A stretch of 19,866 bases of DNA from an uncultured Pirellulaceae bacterium. Its GTDB lineage: Bacteria > Planctomycetota > Planctomycetia > Pirellulales > Pirellulaceae. Shown piece by piece: positions 7,850 through 15,634 of this stretch. Below the pieces are notes generated by a model. The model did not search any database. It saw nothing but the letters and a program-made list of their open reading frames with translations, and had not been told where the DNA came from. How positions within the stretch are numbered: position 1 is the stretch's first letter; the number at the start of each line of letters is the position of its first letter. The translations under genes were made by a program, and so were the position numbers. The stretch covers positions 1 through 19,866 of the forward strand of contig CAMYKF010000257.1 of assembly GCA_947258905.1 (NCBI GenBank), written 5' to 3'.

Positions 7850-8761
7850 ATGTTTAGCCCTTCGGCCCGTGCTTGTGGCAAGGCAGCATCTGCCTCCGGC
7901 ACCGTTTTGCGCGCAGCAAACCTTTGGTGGCGCTGGCCCGTTCTGCTGGTCCTGTTCGTGCTGCTTCTGGCCGGACTCGCGGAACAGGCTACGGCCCAGG
8001 TAACGCACAGCTTTACCGAGCCGGTCCGGCAAAGTGAAGTGGCGGCAGCCGAACCGGGTATCGTGGCCCGACTGCTGGTCCGCGAGGGAGAAGCCGTATC
8101 AGCAGGCCAGCCTCTGGCGGAACTCGATTATCAGGTCCTGCAGCGAACACTGGAGATTGCACAGCTTCGCGCGGACTCGGACGCCAAGGTGCGGTCGGCG
8201 CAGGCGACTCTGGAAATCCGACAACGTAAATTCGAAAACCTGCAACCGCTTCTCGATGTGGGACACGCCAATCCCTCCGAAGTCGAGCAGGCGCGGGCCG
8301 AGTACGATGCCGCGCTGGCTGAATACGAACTGGCACGCCTTGAAGCCGACGAAAATCGGCTGGACGTAGCCCGGATTCAGGCCCAGATCAATCACCGCAT
8401 TATTTTCAGCCCGATCGATGGACTCGTAACCGAAATCCACCGGCAACCCGGGGAATATATCTCCTCGACAGAACCCGAATTCGCCACCGTTGTCGAAATC
8501 AGCCAGCTTCGTGTGCGTTTTTACCTGCTGGCCGAAACCGCCGCCCGGCTGCAACGCGGACAACGGGTGTCGTTATTGCTTGGCCGTCAGCAATCGCAAC
8601 AGGTAGCGGGACAGGTTGCTTACGTTTCGCCCGTGACAGATCCTGACAGCGGCACGGTACGCGTCGACGTACTGATCGACAATGCCGACAACCGATTGCG
8701 TAGCGGCACTCCTTGCCAATGGCCTGGATTTCCAGGCATGGAAGGAGAGATTCAACAATGA
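7850..8761 (+). CDS. HlyD/MFP-family periplasmic adaptor
   Basis: This 303-residue membrane-fusion protein would link an inner-membrane transporter to an outer-membrane channel. A hydrophobic segment (about residues 29-44) followed by ATAQ could be a signal peptide or a membrane anchor. The first half of a lipoyl (barrel-sandwich) domain lies at about 60-95 (AAAEPGIVARLLVREGEAVSAGQPLAELD). A coiled-coil hairpin runs from about 95 to 180, the second lipoyl half contains FSPIDGLVTEIHRQPGEYI, and a beta-barrel region runs to the C-terminus with GTVRVDVLIDN. The order is that of classical RND-type or HlyD adaptors, but short. It starts 98 bp after the secA-like gene and its stop overlaps the next ATG (ATGA). 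Only a weak GGAAGA lies upstream of its own start. Confidence 0.88.
   Translation: MFSPSARACGKAASASGTVLRAANLWWRWPVLLVLFVLLLAGLAEQATAQVTHSFTEPVRQSEVAAAEPGIVARLLVREGEAVSAGQPLAELDYQVLQRTLEIAQLRADSDAKVRSAQATLEIRQRKFENLQPLLDVGHANPSEVEQARAEYDAALAEYELARLEADENRLDVARIQAQINHRIIFSPIDGLVTEIHRQPGEYISSTEPEFATVVEISQLRVRFYLLAETAARLQRGQRVSLLLGRQQSQQVAGQVAYVSPVTDPDSGTVRVDVLIDNADNRLRSGTPCQWPGFPGMEGEIQQ
8742..8747 (+). promoter_or_regulatory. Ribosome binding site setting the GAF-HlyD start
   Basis: AAGGAG lies inside the end of the preceding adaptor gene, 10 bases before the ATG at 8758. It decides the start of the next gene, since the frame is open 15 codons further upstream to an ATG at 8713 without such a site. 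Confidence 0.75.
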
Positions 8762-10650
8762 CACGGGCCCGCGATCCACATCAGTCCTCCGACAGGGCGG
8801 ACCATGCACGGCAATCCGCAAGTCAGGTCCTCGATCCGCCAGTAGTGAGCGAATCCTGGGCCATTGACGCGGCCAGCTTGCATACCCGTTTGCATCACCT
8901 GTGCATGCTGGAAGGTAAACAGCCAGAAATTCGTAACGCATTTCGCAAAGTCATACTGGAACACACCCAGGGCATTGGTGTGGGACACGTCCTGCTCGAC
9001 AAGCACGGCACGTGGACGATTCCCGAGGAATACACCACGGGTCGCCTGCCGCGGCGCGAAGATTTCATTGCCAGCTTCACCAAATGCTGCGAGGCGACGC
9101 TTCACAGAAACTCGATCCAGATCGAGCGTTTTCTTGGCATGGCTGCCGTGTACGCACCGATCAACGTCGAGGGCTCGCACTCGGAAGTGCTGTTGTTGCT
9201 GACCGCAGAGCAGAATGCGTCGAGAGCCCTCTTCGTGCTGGAGATCGTGATTGCCTATTTCGGCCTGTGGCTGAAAGAAGCAAGCGCAGACCGTAGCACC
9301 TGGAAACTTAATTCACTTGCCGCTCTCATCGAGCTGGTTTCCCAAATCGAAAAACAGGAGACCTTCGAGTCTGCCTGCCTGGTCGTTGCCAGCGAATTGG
9401 CTCGTTATTTGAGATGCGATCAGGTAGCGGTTGGCGTCACGGGCAAGCAGGGGCTGGCGGTTCAGGCGATTTCAGGACACGCGTCCGTCGACCGTCATAG
9501 CGATGTGTGCCGCACCATCGAGACCGCCATGCACGAATGCCTGCTCCGCGAATCCATTGGCATCTGGCCTGTCAACGACGAAAAGGACCGGCACCTGTTG
9601 CTGGCACATCAACAGATGGCCCGTGAATCGGATGCCGAATCTGTATTGTCGTATCCGTTAATGACGGTCGATGGAAAGCCAGTTGGCGTTTTGCTGGTGA
9701 CGGGTTCCCGGGACCTGCTACATGGCGACCGATTGCCAAATTTCATAAAGGCCGCCGGTCCCCGAATTGCAGGAGCCCTGGAAGTCGTTTCCCGTGCCCA
9801 TATACCCCGCTGGCACCGCATGTGGCGCCGCATCAGGAGTCAGATGCAAACAAGGAAGGGACGCATTTGGTACGGCCTTGCGGCGGTACTGCTGGCTGTC
9901 ATGCTGGTTCCGACACCTTATCGCGTGCGTTGTGGCTGTATCACCGAAACGACACAACGACGGTTTGCCGTGGCACCTTTTGACGGACTGGTGAAACACG
10001 GTCATGTGGAGCCGGGTGATTCCGTGCGGCAGGGTCAGTTGCTGGCGGAAATGGATGGCCAGGCGATTCGGCTTGAACTGGCCGCGGTTAATGCTGAATT
10101 GAACCAGTCGCTAAAACAACGTGAAATTGAGCTGTCCGCCCGCAACATTCCTGCTTCGTTATTGGCCGACCTCGAAGCTCAACGACTGGCGGCCAGAAAA
10201 GATCAACTGCAATTTCAGCTGGGCCAGATTGAAATCCGCAGCCCGCTGGACGGATATGTCCTGTCTGGTTCGCTGGAACGCGCCGAGGGCGCTTCGGTCG
10301 AGACCGGAAAGTTGATCTATGAGGTTGGTGCTCTTGAGTCACTTAAGGTTGAAATCGCCATCCCGGCTGAAGAAGTCGCCTATGTGGAACGGGGACAGAC
10401 CGCTCGAATCTGGATCGCCGGTCTCGAATCCCGGTCTTTCCGGGGAATCATCAGTCGCGTCCAGCCTCGCTCGGAACTGCGTCAGGGACGCAACGTGTTT
10501 GTCGCCGAAGTGATTGTGACCAATCCTGACACCCGCTTGCGACCCGGCATGCAGGGGCACGCCCGCATCGACTGTCGCGCCCGGCCACTGGCCTGGAACC
10601 TGCTGCACAAACCCTGCAACTACCTCATGTCCCGCCTCACGTGGTGGTAG
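8758..10650 (+). CDS. GAF domain-HlyD adaptor fusion
   Basis: This 630-residue protein begins at an ATG overlapping the previous stop. Residues about 185-345 (from SLAALIELVSQIEKQETFESAC to RIAGALEVV) look like a GAF domain, a fold that binds cyclic nucleotides, bilins or other small ligands. Residues about 35-175 may be a second, degenerate GAF-like module (LLLDKHGTW..., MAAVYAPINVEGSHSEVLLLLTAE). A single membrane helix follows at about 371-390 (WYGLAAVLLAVMLVPTPYRV). Then comes an HlyD-type adaptor: a lipoyl half (FDGLVKHGHVEPGDSVRQG), a short coiled coil (about 435-480), the second half (IRSPLDGYVLSG) and a barrel region. The topology places the sensor in the cytoplasm and the adaptor in the periplasm, an unusual fusion that could pass a cytoplasmic signal to the export complex. 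The last 20 residues are aromatic (LTWW). Confidence 0.85.
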   Translation: MTRARDPHQSSDRADHARQSASQVLDPPVVSESWAIDAASLHTRLHHLCMLEGKQPEIRNAFRKVILEHTQGIGVGHVLLDKHGTWTIPEEYTTGRLPRREDFIASFTKCCEATLHRNSIQIERFLGMAAVYAPINVEGSHSEVLLLLTAEQNASRALFVLEIVIAYFGLWLKEASADRSTWKLNSLAALIELVSQIEKQETFESACLVVASELARYLRCDQVAVGVTGKQGLAVQAISGHASVDRHSDVCRTIETAMHECLLRESIGIWPVNDEKDRHLLLAHQQMARESDAESVLSYPLMTVDGKPVGVLLVTGSRDLLHGDRLPNFIKAAGPRIAGALEVVSRAHIPRWHRMWRRIRSQMQTRKGRIWYGLAAVLLAVMLVPTPYRVRCGCITETTQRRFAVAPFDGLVKHGHVEPGDSVRQGQLLAEMDGQAIRLELAAVNAELNQSLKQREIELSARNIPASLLADLEAQRLAARKDQLQFQLGQIEIRSPLDGYVLSGSLERAEGASVETGKLIYEVGALESLKVEIAIPAEEVAYVERGQTARIWIAGLESRSFRGIISRVQPRSELRQGRNVFVAEVIVTNPDTRLRPGMQGHARIDCRARPLAWNLLHKPCNYLMSRLTWW

Positions 10651-10667
10651 GGGAGCGAGCGATTGTG

Positions 10668-12851
10668 ATGCGTGAATGGGACACCACAACATTTGAGTTG
10701 AGCGAAGCTTGCGTCCAGCTGAAAAGCGGGCTGCGATTCTCGATTCAACAGAGTCGCCACGGCAACTGGTACCTGGTCGAGGACGATGCGCGTGGCACGT
10801 TTTTCCGGGTCGGCCCCGCCGAATACACGTTTCTGTCGTTGCTGGACGGCAAGACAACCATCGCCACAGCCATGGCTGCAACCTGTTCACGCATGGGTGG
10901 CAGCGCCCTGTCGGAACAGGACACCATCGCCCTCTGCAAGTGGCTTGTCGAATCCGGTCTGGCACGCACCGATGCCTCCACGTCCGCTCGACGAATTGGT
11001 GAAAAGCAAAAGCAAACCGCTCAACGCCGGTTGATCCAACGACTAAATCCGATATCCGTCCGTTTCCCCCTGTGGAATCCGGACAAGCTCGTAACCAGCC
11101 TGACACGTTGGGTCGGCTGGGCGATTAGCTGGCCGATGGCCATTGTCTGGATCTTCGTTTGCACCTATGCGCTGATCAGCGTCCTCATGGACTGGGAACG
11201 TCTGACACAGGGTGGCGTACAGGTATTCAGCCGCGACGGAATCCTGTGGATGGGTGGTACATGGCTGATTCTCAAGGTGATTCATGAGACGGCGCACGCC
11301 GTTGCCTGCAAAAGACTGGGTGGGCGGATCGGTGATTGCGGTATTCTGCTATTGCTGTTGATTCCGTTACCGTTCGTCGACGTAACCAGCGCGTGGCGAT
11401 TTACCAGCAAGTATCAACGCATCTTCGTATCGTCGGCCGGTATGCTGGCAGAAATCTTTGTCGCTGCCATTGCCGCAATTATCTGGAGTCATTCCGGACC
11501 GGGCATGATTGCCTTTTGTGCCTCGAATGTCATTTTTGCCGCGTCATTGCACACGTTGCTGTTTAACGCCAATCCGCTGATGAAGTTTGATGGATACCAT
11601 ATTCTCGCGGACTGGCTGGAAATACCCAATCTCGGAACTCACGGGCAACGCTATGTGACAGGCATCGTCCGCAGGATTTTTCTTGGCCAGACAGTTGAAC
11701 CGCTCCCCTACGCAGGAATCCACGGCCAGATCATTCGCGTCTATGGCGTTGCCGCTTTATTGTGGCGTGTGCTGTTGTGCGTAGTCCTGACACTGGCTGC
11801 CGCCAGCCTGTTTCACGGAATCGGATTGCTGATTGCCTTGATCGCCGGATGGCTGTGGTTTGCCGTACCTGTTTACAAATTCGGCCGCTACATCATTTGG
11901 GGCACTGAATTCGAGCAGCCAGACCGCAAACGATTCGCGAAGGTAACGGTCACAGGTTTGGCAATGGTGCTGCTGTTGGCCTTGCTTGTGCCGGCGCCGA
12001 CAGTGATTACGGCACCGCTGGTGATTGAGTACGCCGACCTGCAGGTGTTGCGCAACGAATCATCGGGATTTGTGCAGTCGATAGAGGTCAACAAGGACCA
12101 GCTTGTCGAGCAGGGTGATTTGCTGCTGGTACTCCGTAATCCCGAGCTTGAAACACAGCTGACAAGCGCACAGTTGAAACTGAGTCAGGCAAGGATTCGT
12201 GGCAATGCCAGCCGGAACGCTGCCGATATCGGCCAGTTGCAGATCGAGCAGGAAGCGGTCTTGGCGCTGGAAGAACAACTTGCAGAACTGCGTGCGGCGG
12301 CGGACGCGCTGAACATTCGGGCGCCGGCCCGAGGCCGCATCATCGCAGCGGATTTGTCGGGCCTTGATGGACAATACATCCATGCAGGTACCGAATTGTT
12401 AAGTATCGGCAATGAAACGAGGAAACGCGCAACCGCCCTTGTCGCACAGGACGACGCCCGCCATCTTGCCGGGGTCAGGGGAAAGCCGACGCAGCTCAGG
12501 GTCTGGGGACACCATCGCATCGAACATGCAGAAGTCACGGACGTTGACCCAAAAGGGCAGGTCGAACTGCCTCACTTTTCCTTTGCCGGAGTCCACGGAG
12601 GACCGCTTGATGTCGTTGATGCCAGGCAGGTGGGTCGTGAGGACGTTGCCTCCGATAACAACAACCTGACACTGGTTAACGCACGGGTGAAAGTCGTTGC
12701 CACACTGGACGCCGAAAGCAGCACTCGACTCAAGGCGGGACAAACAGGCGTATTGCAGCTGCGCAGCCGCTCGCGCAGCCTTGGCGGCTACTTGCAAGGC
12801 GAGTTTCGCCGCTGGATTGGCCAACACTGGAAACTGAATCACGGAATTTGA
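10668..12851 (+). CDS. PqqD-like domain-M50 metalloprotease-HlyD fusion
   Basis: This 727-residue multidomain membrane protein starts 17 bp after the GAF-HlyD stop. The ATG at 10668 was chosen over the adjacent GTG at 10665 and upstream GTGs; a GGGAG site lies before both. Residues about 10-98 (LKSGLRFSIQQ..., GTFFRVGPAEYTFLSLLDG) resemble PqqD-like winged-helix modules that bind leader peptides. A multi-helix membrane region follows with the M50 site-2-protease zinc motif HETAH (H206, E207, H210) and NPLMKFDG with D308 as third ligand, so it should be an active intramembrane protease. From about residue 448 an HlyD adaptor follows: ESSGFVQSIEVNKDQLVEQGD, a coiled coil at about 490-540, and APARGRIIAADLSG. 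Similar PqqD-M50-HlyD architectures occur near secretion genes in other bacteria. The substrate is unknown; the adhesin leader is my guess. Confidence 0.88.
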   Translation: MREWDTTTFELSEACVQLKSGLRFSIQQSRHGNWYLVEDDARGTFFRVGPAEYTFLSLLDGKTTIATAMAATCSRMGGSALSEQDTIALCKWLVESGLARTDASTSARRIGEKQKQTAQRRLIQRLNPISVRFPLWNPDKLVTSLTRWVGWAISWPMAIVWIFVCTYALISVLMDWERLTQGGVQVFSRDGILWMGGTWLILKVIHETAHAVACKRLGGRIGDCGILLLLLIPLPFVDVTSAWRFTSKYQRIFVSSAGMLAEIFVAAIAAIIWSHSGPGMIAFCASNVIFAASLHTLLFNANPLMKFDGYHILADWLEIPNLGTHGQRYVTGIVRRIFLGQTVEPLPYAGIHGQIIRVYGVAALLWRVLLCVVLTLAAASLFHGIGLLIALIAGWLWFAVPVYKFGRYIIWGTEFEQPDRKRFAKVTVTGLAMVLLLALLVPAPTVITAPLVIEYADLQVLRNESSGFVQSIEVNKDQLVEQGDLLLVLRNPELETQLTSAQLKLSQARIRGNASRNAADIGQLQIEQEAVLALEEQLAELRAAADALNIRAPARGRIIAADLSGLDGQYIHAGTELLSIGNETRKRATALVAQDDARHLAGVRGKPTQLRVWGHHRIEHAEVTDVDPKGQVELPHFSFAGVHGGPLDVVDARQVGREDVASDNNNLTLVNARVKVVATLDAESSTRLKAGQTGVLQLRSRSRSLGGYLQGEFRRWIGQHWKLNHGI

Positions 12852-12883
12852 CATCGACATACGAGACATACAAGGATCCCGTC

Positions 12884-13267
12884 ATGTGCCAGTCCGGCAT
12901 TGAATTTGCCCACACCCCGGAAACGATCATCGAGATCATTACACCGCTCAACCAGATCATTGATCGCCAGGAATCCGCCGATTGCCGGCGGATCCTGTCG
13001 CGCCGACGCCTCACGGTTCCGATACGCCTGCAGCTGGTCGGTGCCGATATGCAACCCTGCTCTCAATGGCTGGAAGGACTCAGTCAGGACGTTACGATGG
13101 GCGGGCTCGGATTCCTGTGCGCCTGTGAAGTCACGACGCCCTATGCCCTTGTCCAGTTTTATGATGACCTGGGCGCACACCAGCCGCTGCTCATCGAAAT
13201 CAAACATGTCAAATGCATGGGGCCGTTTTGCCAGGCAGGTGGTCCATTTATTGTCGACTGGTCCTGA
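12884..13267 (+). CDS. PilZ-domain protein, possible c-di-GMP receptor
   Basis: The frame is open from a TTG at 12848, but the ATG at 12884 has an AAGGA ribosome site 7 bases upstream, giving 127 residues. The PilZ signature is recognisable: an Arg-rich segment RRILSRRRL containing RxxxR (R36, R40), then QDVTMGGLGF with D69, T71 and G74 in the DxSxxG position, with Thr replacing Ser. The rest is beta-rich as expected for a small single-domain PilZ. Family members bind cyclic di-GMP and relay it to a partner. It is the last gene of the plus-strand group, 32 bp after the M50 fusion, and its stop is one base from the tolC stop. Cyclic di-GMP control of the export system is therefore inferred. 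The Thr change leaves ligand binding open. Confidence 0.75.
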   Translation: MCQSGIEFAHTPETIIEIITPLNQIIDRQESADCRRILSRRRLTVPIRLQLVGADMQPCSQWLEGLSQDVTMGGLGFLCACEVTTPYALVQFYDDLGAHQPLLIEIKHVKCMGPFCQAGGPFIVDWS

Positions 13268-13268
13268 G

Positions 13269-15302
13269 CTATCGCCATACCCGGCCACCGCTGGTCATCG
13301 CTTCGCGCTGCGGATGCTGGTTGGCCTGCGGCGTTTGCCCTGACTTCAACGTATGCTGCGTTTTCATCGAAAAGTTGCCGGCAGACCGGGAAGTCTCGCC
13401 CAGCCTGTCTGGTACAGTCTTCTGCGTCTCGACGACAGGAATTGCCAGCAGCGGATAACCGCCCGCATTCATGTCGGGAACTTCTCCAGGCTGGACCGGT
13501 TCCTGGTGCTGCAGAAAACTCACACTCGGATGTTGCAGCGAATGATGAATGACGTCTTCAATCGGGACGGAATCCGCGTCGGGGGCTTCTGGAGCCGGCG
13601 GATTCATCACGGGTTCGATTGGTACATCGGTTACCGGCTGGAACTGGTACAACGTGCCATTGGCGTGACGCAGATTGATGAGGGCGAGGTTGTAAGTCAT
13701 CTGGGCCTTGGCAAAGTCGAATTCCGCCTGGGTCACCCGTTCCTGAGCCGCCAACAACGACTCCAGCAACAGGCCTCCGGTTCCGGCGCGGTCACCAAGT
13801 TGCTCCCAGCGAGCTTCCTGGGCGGCCGCTTCCTCCATGGCTGCTTGCCGCGAGCGGTCCCGCGCACCAAGTTCCCGCCACGACGTGGCGACTTCACGCA
13901 CCGCCACTTCCACCTCGGCCCGCACCAGTTCCAGCGTCGCCCGGTATTGTTCACGCAGCTGATACACCTCGATTTCGCGACGTCGTTTGCTGGCAAAGGC
14001 AGCGCGACGCCCCAGCGGGACCTCGAATTCCAGCCCCACCGAATAACTGGGTTCGCCTTCCCGAAACTGATCGGTCCAGGCATTACCAATATCGGATTCC
14101 CCGCGCAATCCCGAGACATAGGTCTCGGTAATTACATTCAGCACGGGCAGGATTTCGTGATCAGCCATGTGCAGCCGTACGCAAGCGGCGCGAACTGCCT
14201 TGAGAGCAGCTGCCACTTCCGGACGATATTGCAGGGCGGTTTCGAATTCAACCGGCAGGTCCGCAAAAAACGGCACGTTGCCGGGATGTTCGGTCGGTAT
14301 GAATTCCAGCGATTCCGGATCGCTGGCGTCCAGGGCCGGTGCATTGAGCAACGCCCGCAGCCGCGTTTCGGCATTCTTGACGGCCGCCCGCGAGCGAATC
14401 AGATCGGAGCGACGGGAAGCCAGAGCCGCATTGGCACTGATGATCTGGGATTGCTGGGCGTCGATATTGGCGCGGCTTTGTAATTGCTCGGCGATTGCCC
14501 GCGTTTTTAAATACAGCGAGACGCGCTGCGCAAGATTCGCACGCTCCAGATAAAGCGACCAGTAACCGCGAGCCACTTCCAGCAAATGCGATTGGACTTG
14601 CCGGTGAAATTCATCGTTGGCCGATCCGGTATCAATCTCGGCCAGCAGAATCAGGCTGGTGTTGTAAGGCTTGCCCCGTCCGCGCAGCAAGGGCTGGGTG
14701 AAGCCCAATGCAATACGCGACGTGGCCTGATCATTGGGCACAAAGAAGCTGGAGTTGCTGTTTTCGTGCCCCAGTCGCTGATAGGTGTGAACCTCGGCCC
14801 CGTTAAACAACTTGCGTCGCAACCCGGCGTCCATGCCAAACTTGTGATTGCGAAACCGGGTGCCACCCAGACCAACCGTCAGACTACTGCCCACCGGTTC
14901 GCTGGTGTCATGCCAGTTGGAATCGACAAACAGGCTCCAGTCGAATGCGGCGGCCGCAGCCGTAATCGAGGTTTCGCGAATTTGCGGCAAGGATCGGGCT
15001 ACGTTGATCTTGGCCGAATTATTCAGAGCCATGACCAGCAGGTCGGGAACATTGACTGGCACCGCCACCGCTTCGGGATTGACCGGATGCGTGACGTAGT
15101 CCGTCCACCACGGCTGGGCATCTACACTTTCGGTTGACAATTCGGGAGTCACTCCCTCCAACTGCCCCAACACCTCCGCAATCTGCCAGGGAGACTCATC
15201 CGACTGCGCCGAATTCCAGTTGAACTCCTGTGCCGACACGGGAAACGCCAGCGCGACGGCAAGCGTTAAGGCCCGGCAACAGGTCAGCAGGAAATCCATC
15301 AT
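13269..15302 (-). CDS. TolC-family outer-membrane efflux/secretion protein
   Basis: The product is 677 residues with a signal peptide (MMDFLLTCCRALTLAVALAF..., cleaved near SAQ). The TolC/OEP fold appears as two repeats of paired helices and strands. The first covers about residues 75-320 (VPDLLVMALNNSAKINVARS, LGFTQPLLRGRGK, ARGYWSLYLERANLAQRVSLY); the second about 345-545 (VAAALKAVRAACVRLHMADH, LEFEVPLGRRAAFA, FDFAKAQMTYNLALINLRHANGTL). Family members form trimeric channel-tunnels that receive substrate from adaptor complexes. A Pro-rich tail of about 125 residues after the second repeat is longer than usual for TolC proteins and probably disordered. It lies opposite the adaptor genes and divergent from the giant adhesin. 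The start lacks a ribosome site and lies two bases after the stop of a small frame upstream, so coupling is possible. Confidence 0.92.
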   Translation of the reverse strand: MMDFLLTCCRALTLAVALAFPVSAQEFNWNSAQSDESPWQIAEVLGQLEGVTPELSTESVDAQPWWTDYVTHPVNPEAVAVPVNVPDLLVMALNNSAKINVARSLPQIRETSITAAAAAFDWSLFVDSNWHDTSEPVGSSLTVGLGGTRFRNHKFGMDAGLRRKLFNGAEVHTYQRLGHENSNSSFFVPNDQATSRIALGFTQPLLRGRGKPYNTSLILLAEIDTGSANDEFHRQVQSHLLEVARGYWSLYLERANLAQRVSLYLKTRAIAEQLQSRANIDAQQSQIISANAALASRRSDLIRSRAAVKNAETRLRALLNAPALDASDPESLEFIPTEHPGNVPFFADLPVEFETALQYRPEVAAALKAVRAACVRLHMADHEILPVLNVITETYVSGLRGESDIGNAWTDQFREGEPSYSVGLEFEVPLGRRAAFASKRRREIEVYQLREQYRATLELVRAEVEVAVREVATSWRELGARDRSRQAAMEEAAAQEARWEQLGDRAGTGGLLLESLLAAQERVTQAEFDFAKAQMTYNLALINLRHANGTLYQFQPVTDVPIEPVMNPPAPEAPDADSVPIEDVIHHSLQHPSVSFLQHQEPVQPGEVPDMNAGGYPLLAIPVVETQKTVPDRLGETSRSAGNFSMKTQHTLKSGQTPQANQHPQREAMTSGGRVWR

Positions 15303-15634
15303 GTTTACGCATCAGTCAATAAGGCACTCACGGGCGCAGAACCGTTACAGTCCTGACATTCATCATCAGGCATCGTCGCAATCGGCATATTCACTTTGAC
15401 CCTAGGCGCATTGCTCGAACAACCCGGACCAAAGGAACAACAGTATTTGACTGCCTGATCGTTGCGGTCTTCGTAACCGGAAAAGTTTGCCACCGCAGAC
15501 CGTCTGTTTGCCGGGGAAACAATTGGTTTCTGACCTAGGCTTTTAACGGAGTTCCATCGCGAGGCCACCGCGCCGTTTCATGCCAGCATCATGGCCGTGT
15601 TTTTGCCAGTATTTACCTCCAATCCGGATTCATC
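15303..15634. other. Divergent regulatory region between tolC and the giant adhesin gene
   Basis: This 332-bp gap separates two divergently transcribed genes and should contain promoters for both. TTGACT (15447-15452) followed 17 bases later by TTCGTA is the only -35/-10-like pair I noticed on the adhesin strand, and it is weak. Two CCTAGG hexamers (about 15400 and 15533) are present. A 15-codon frame beginning at an ATG at 15591 overlaps the adhesin start (ATGA). The region also contains the Cys-rich frame listed separately. Confidence 0.45.
15305..15568 (-). CDS. Candidate small Cys-rich protein upstream of tolC
   Basis: An 87-codon frame opens with GTG at 15568 and stops two bases before the tolC ATG. 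Its C-terminal half is Cys-rich: YCCSFGPGCSSNAP followed by DDECQDCNGS. I see no ribosome site for the GTG, and a shorter version starting at an internal ATG is possible. Support comes from the two-base spacing to a tolC start that itself lacks a ribosome site, and from the paired-cysteine pattern. Against it are the weak start and the location in a region that must also hold promoters. I do not recognise the family. It could equally be the untranslated leader of tolC. Confidence 0.3.
   Translation of the reverse strand: MASRWNSVKSLGQKPIVSPANRRSAVANFSGYEDRNDQAVKYCCSFGPGCSSNAPRVKVNMPIATMPDDECQDCNGSAPVSALLTDA

Noticed and set aside
13353..14483. Long plus-strand open frame antisense to tolC (376 codons)
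   Set aside because: It lies wholly within the TolC-family gene, lacks a recognisable domain and ribosome site, and follows from GC-rich codon bias.
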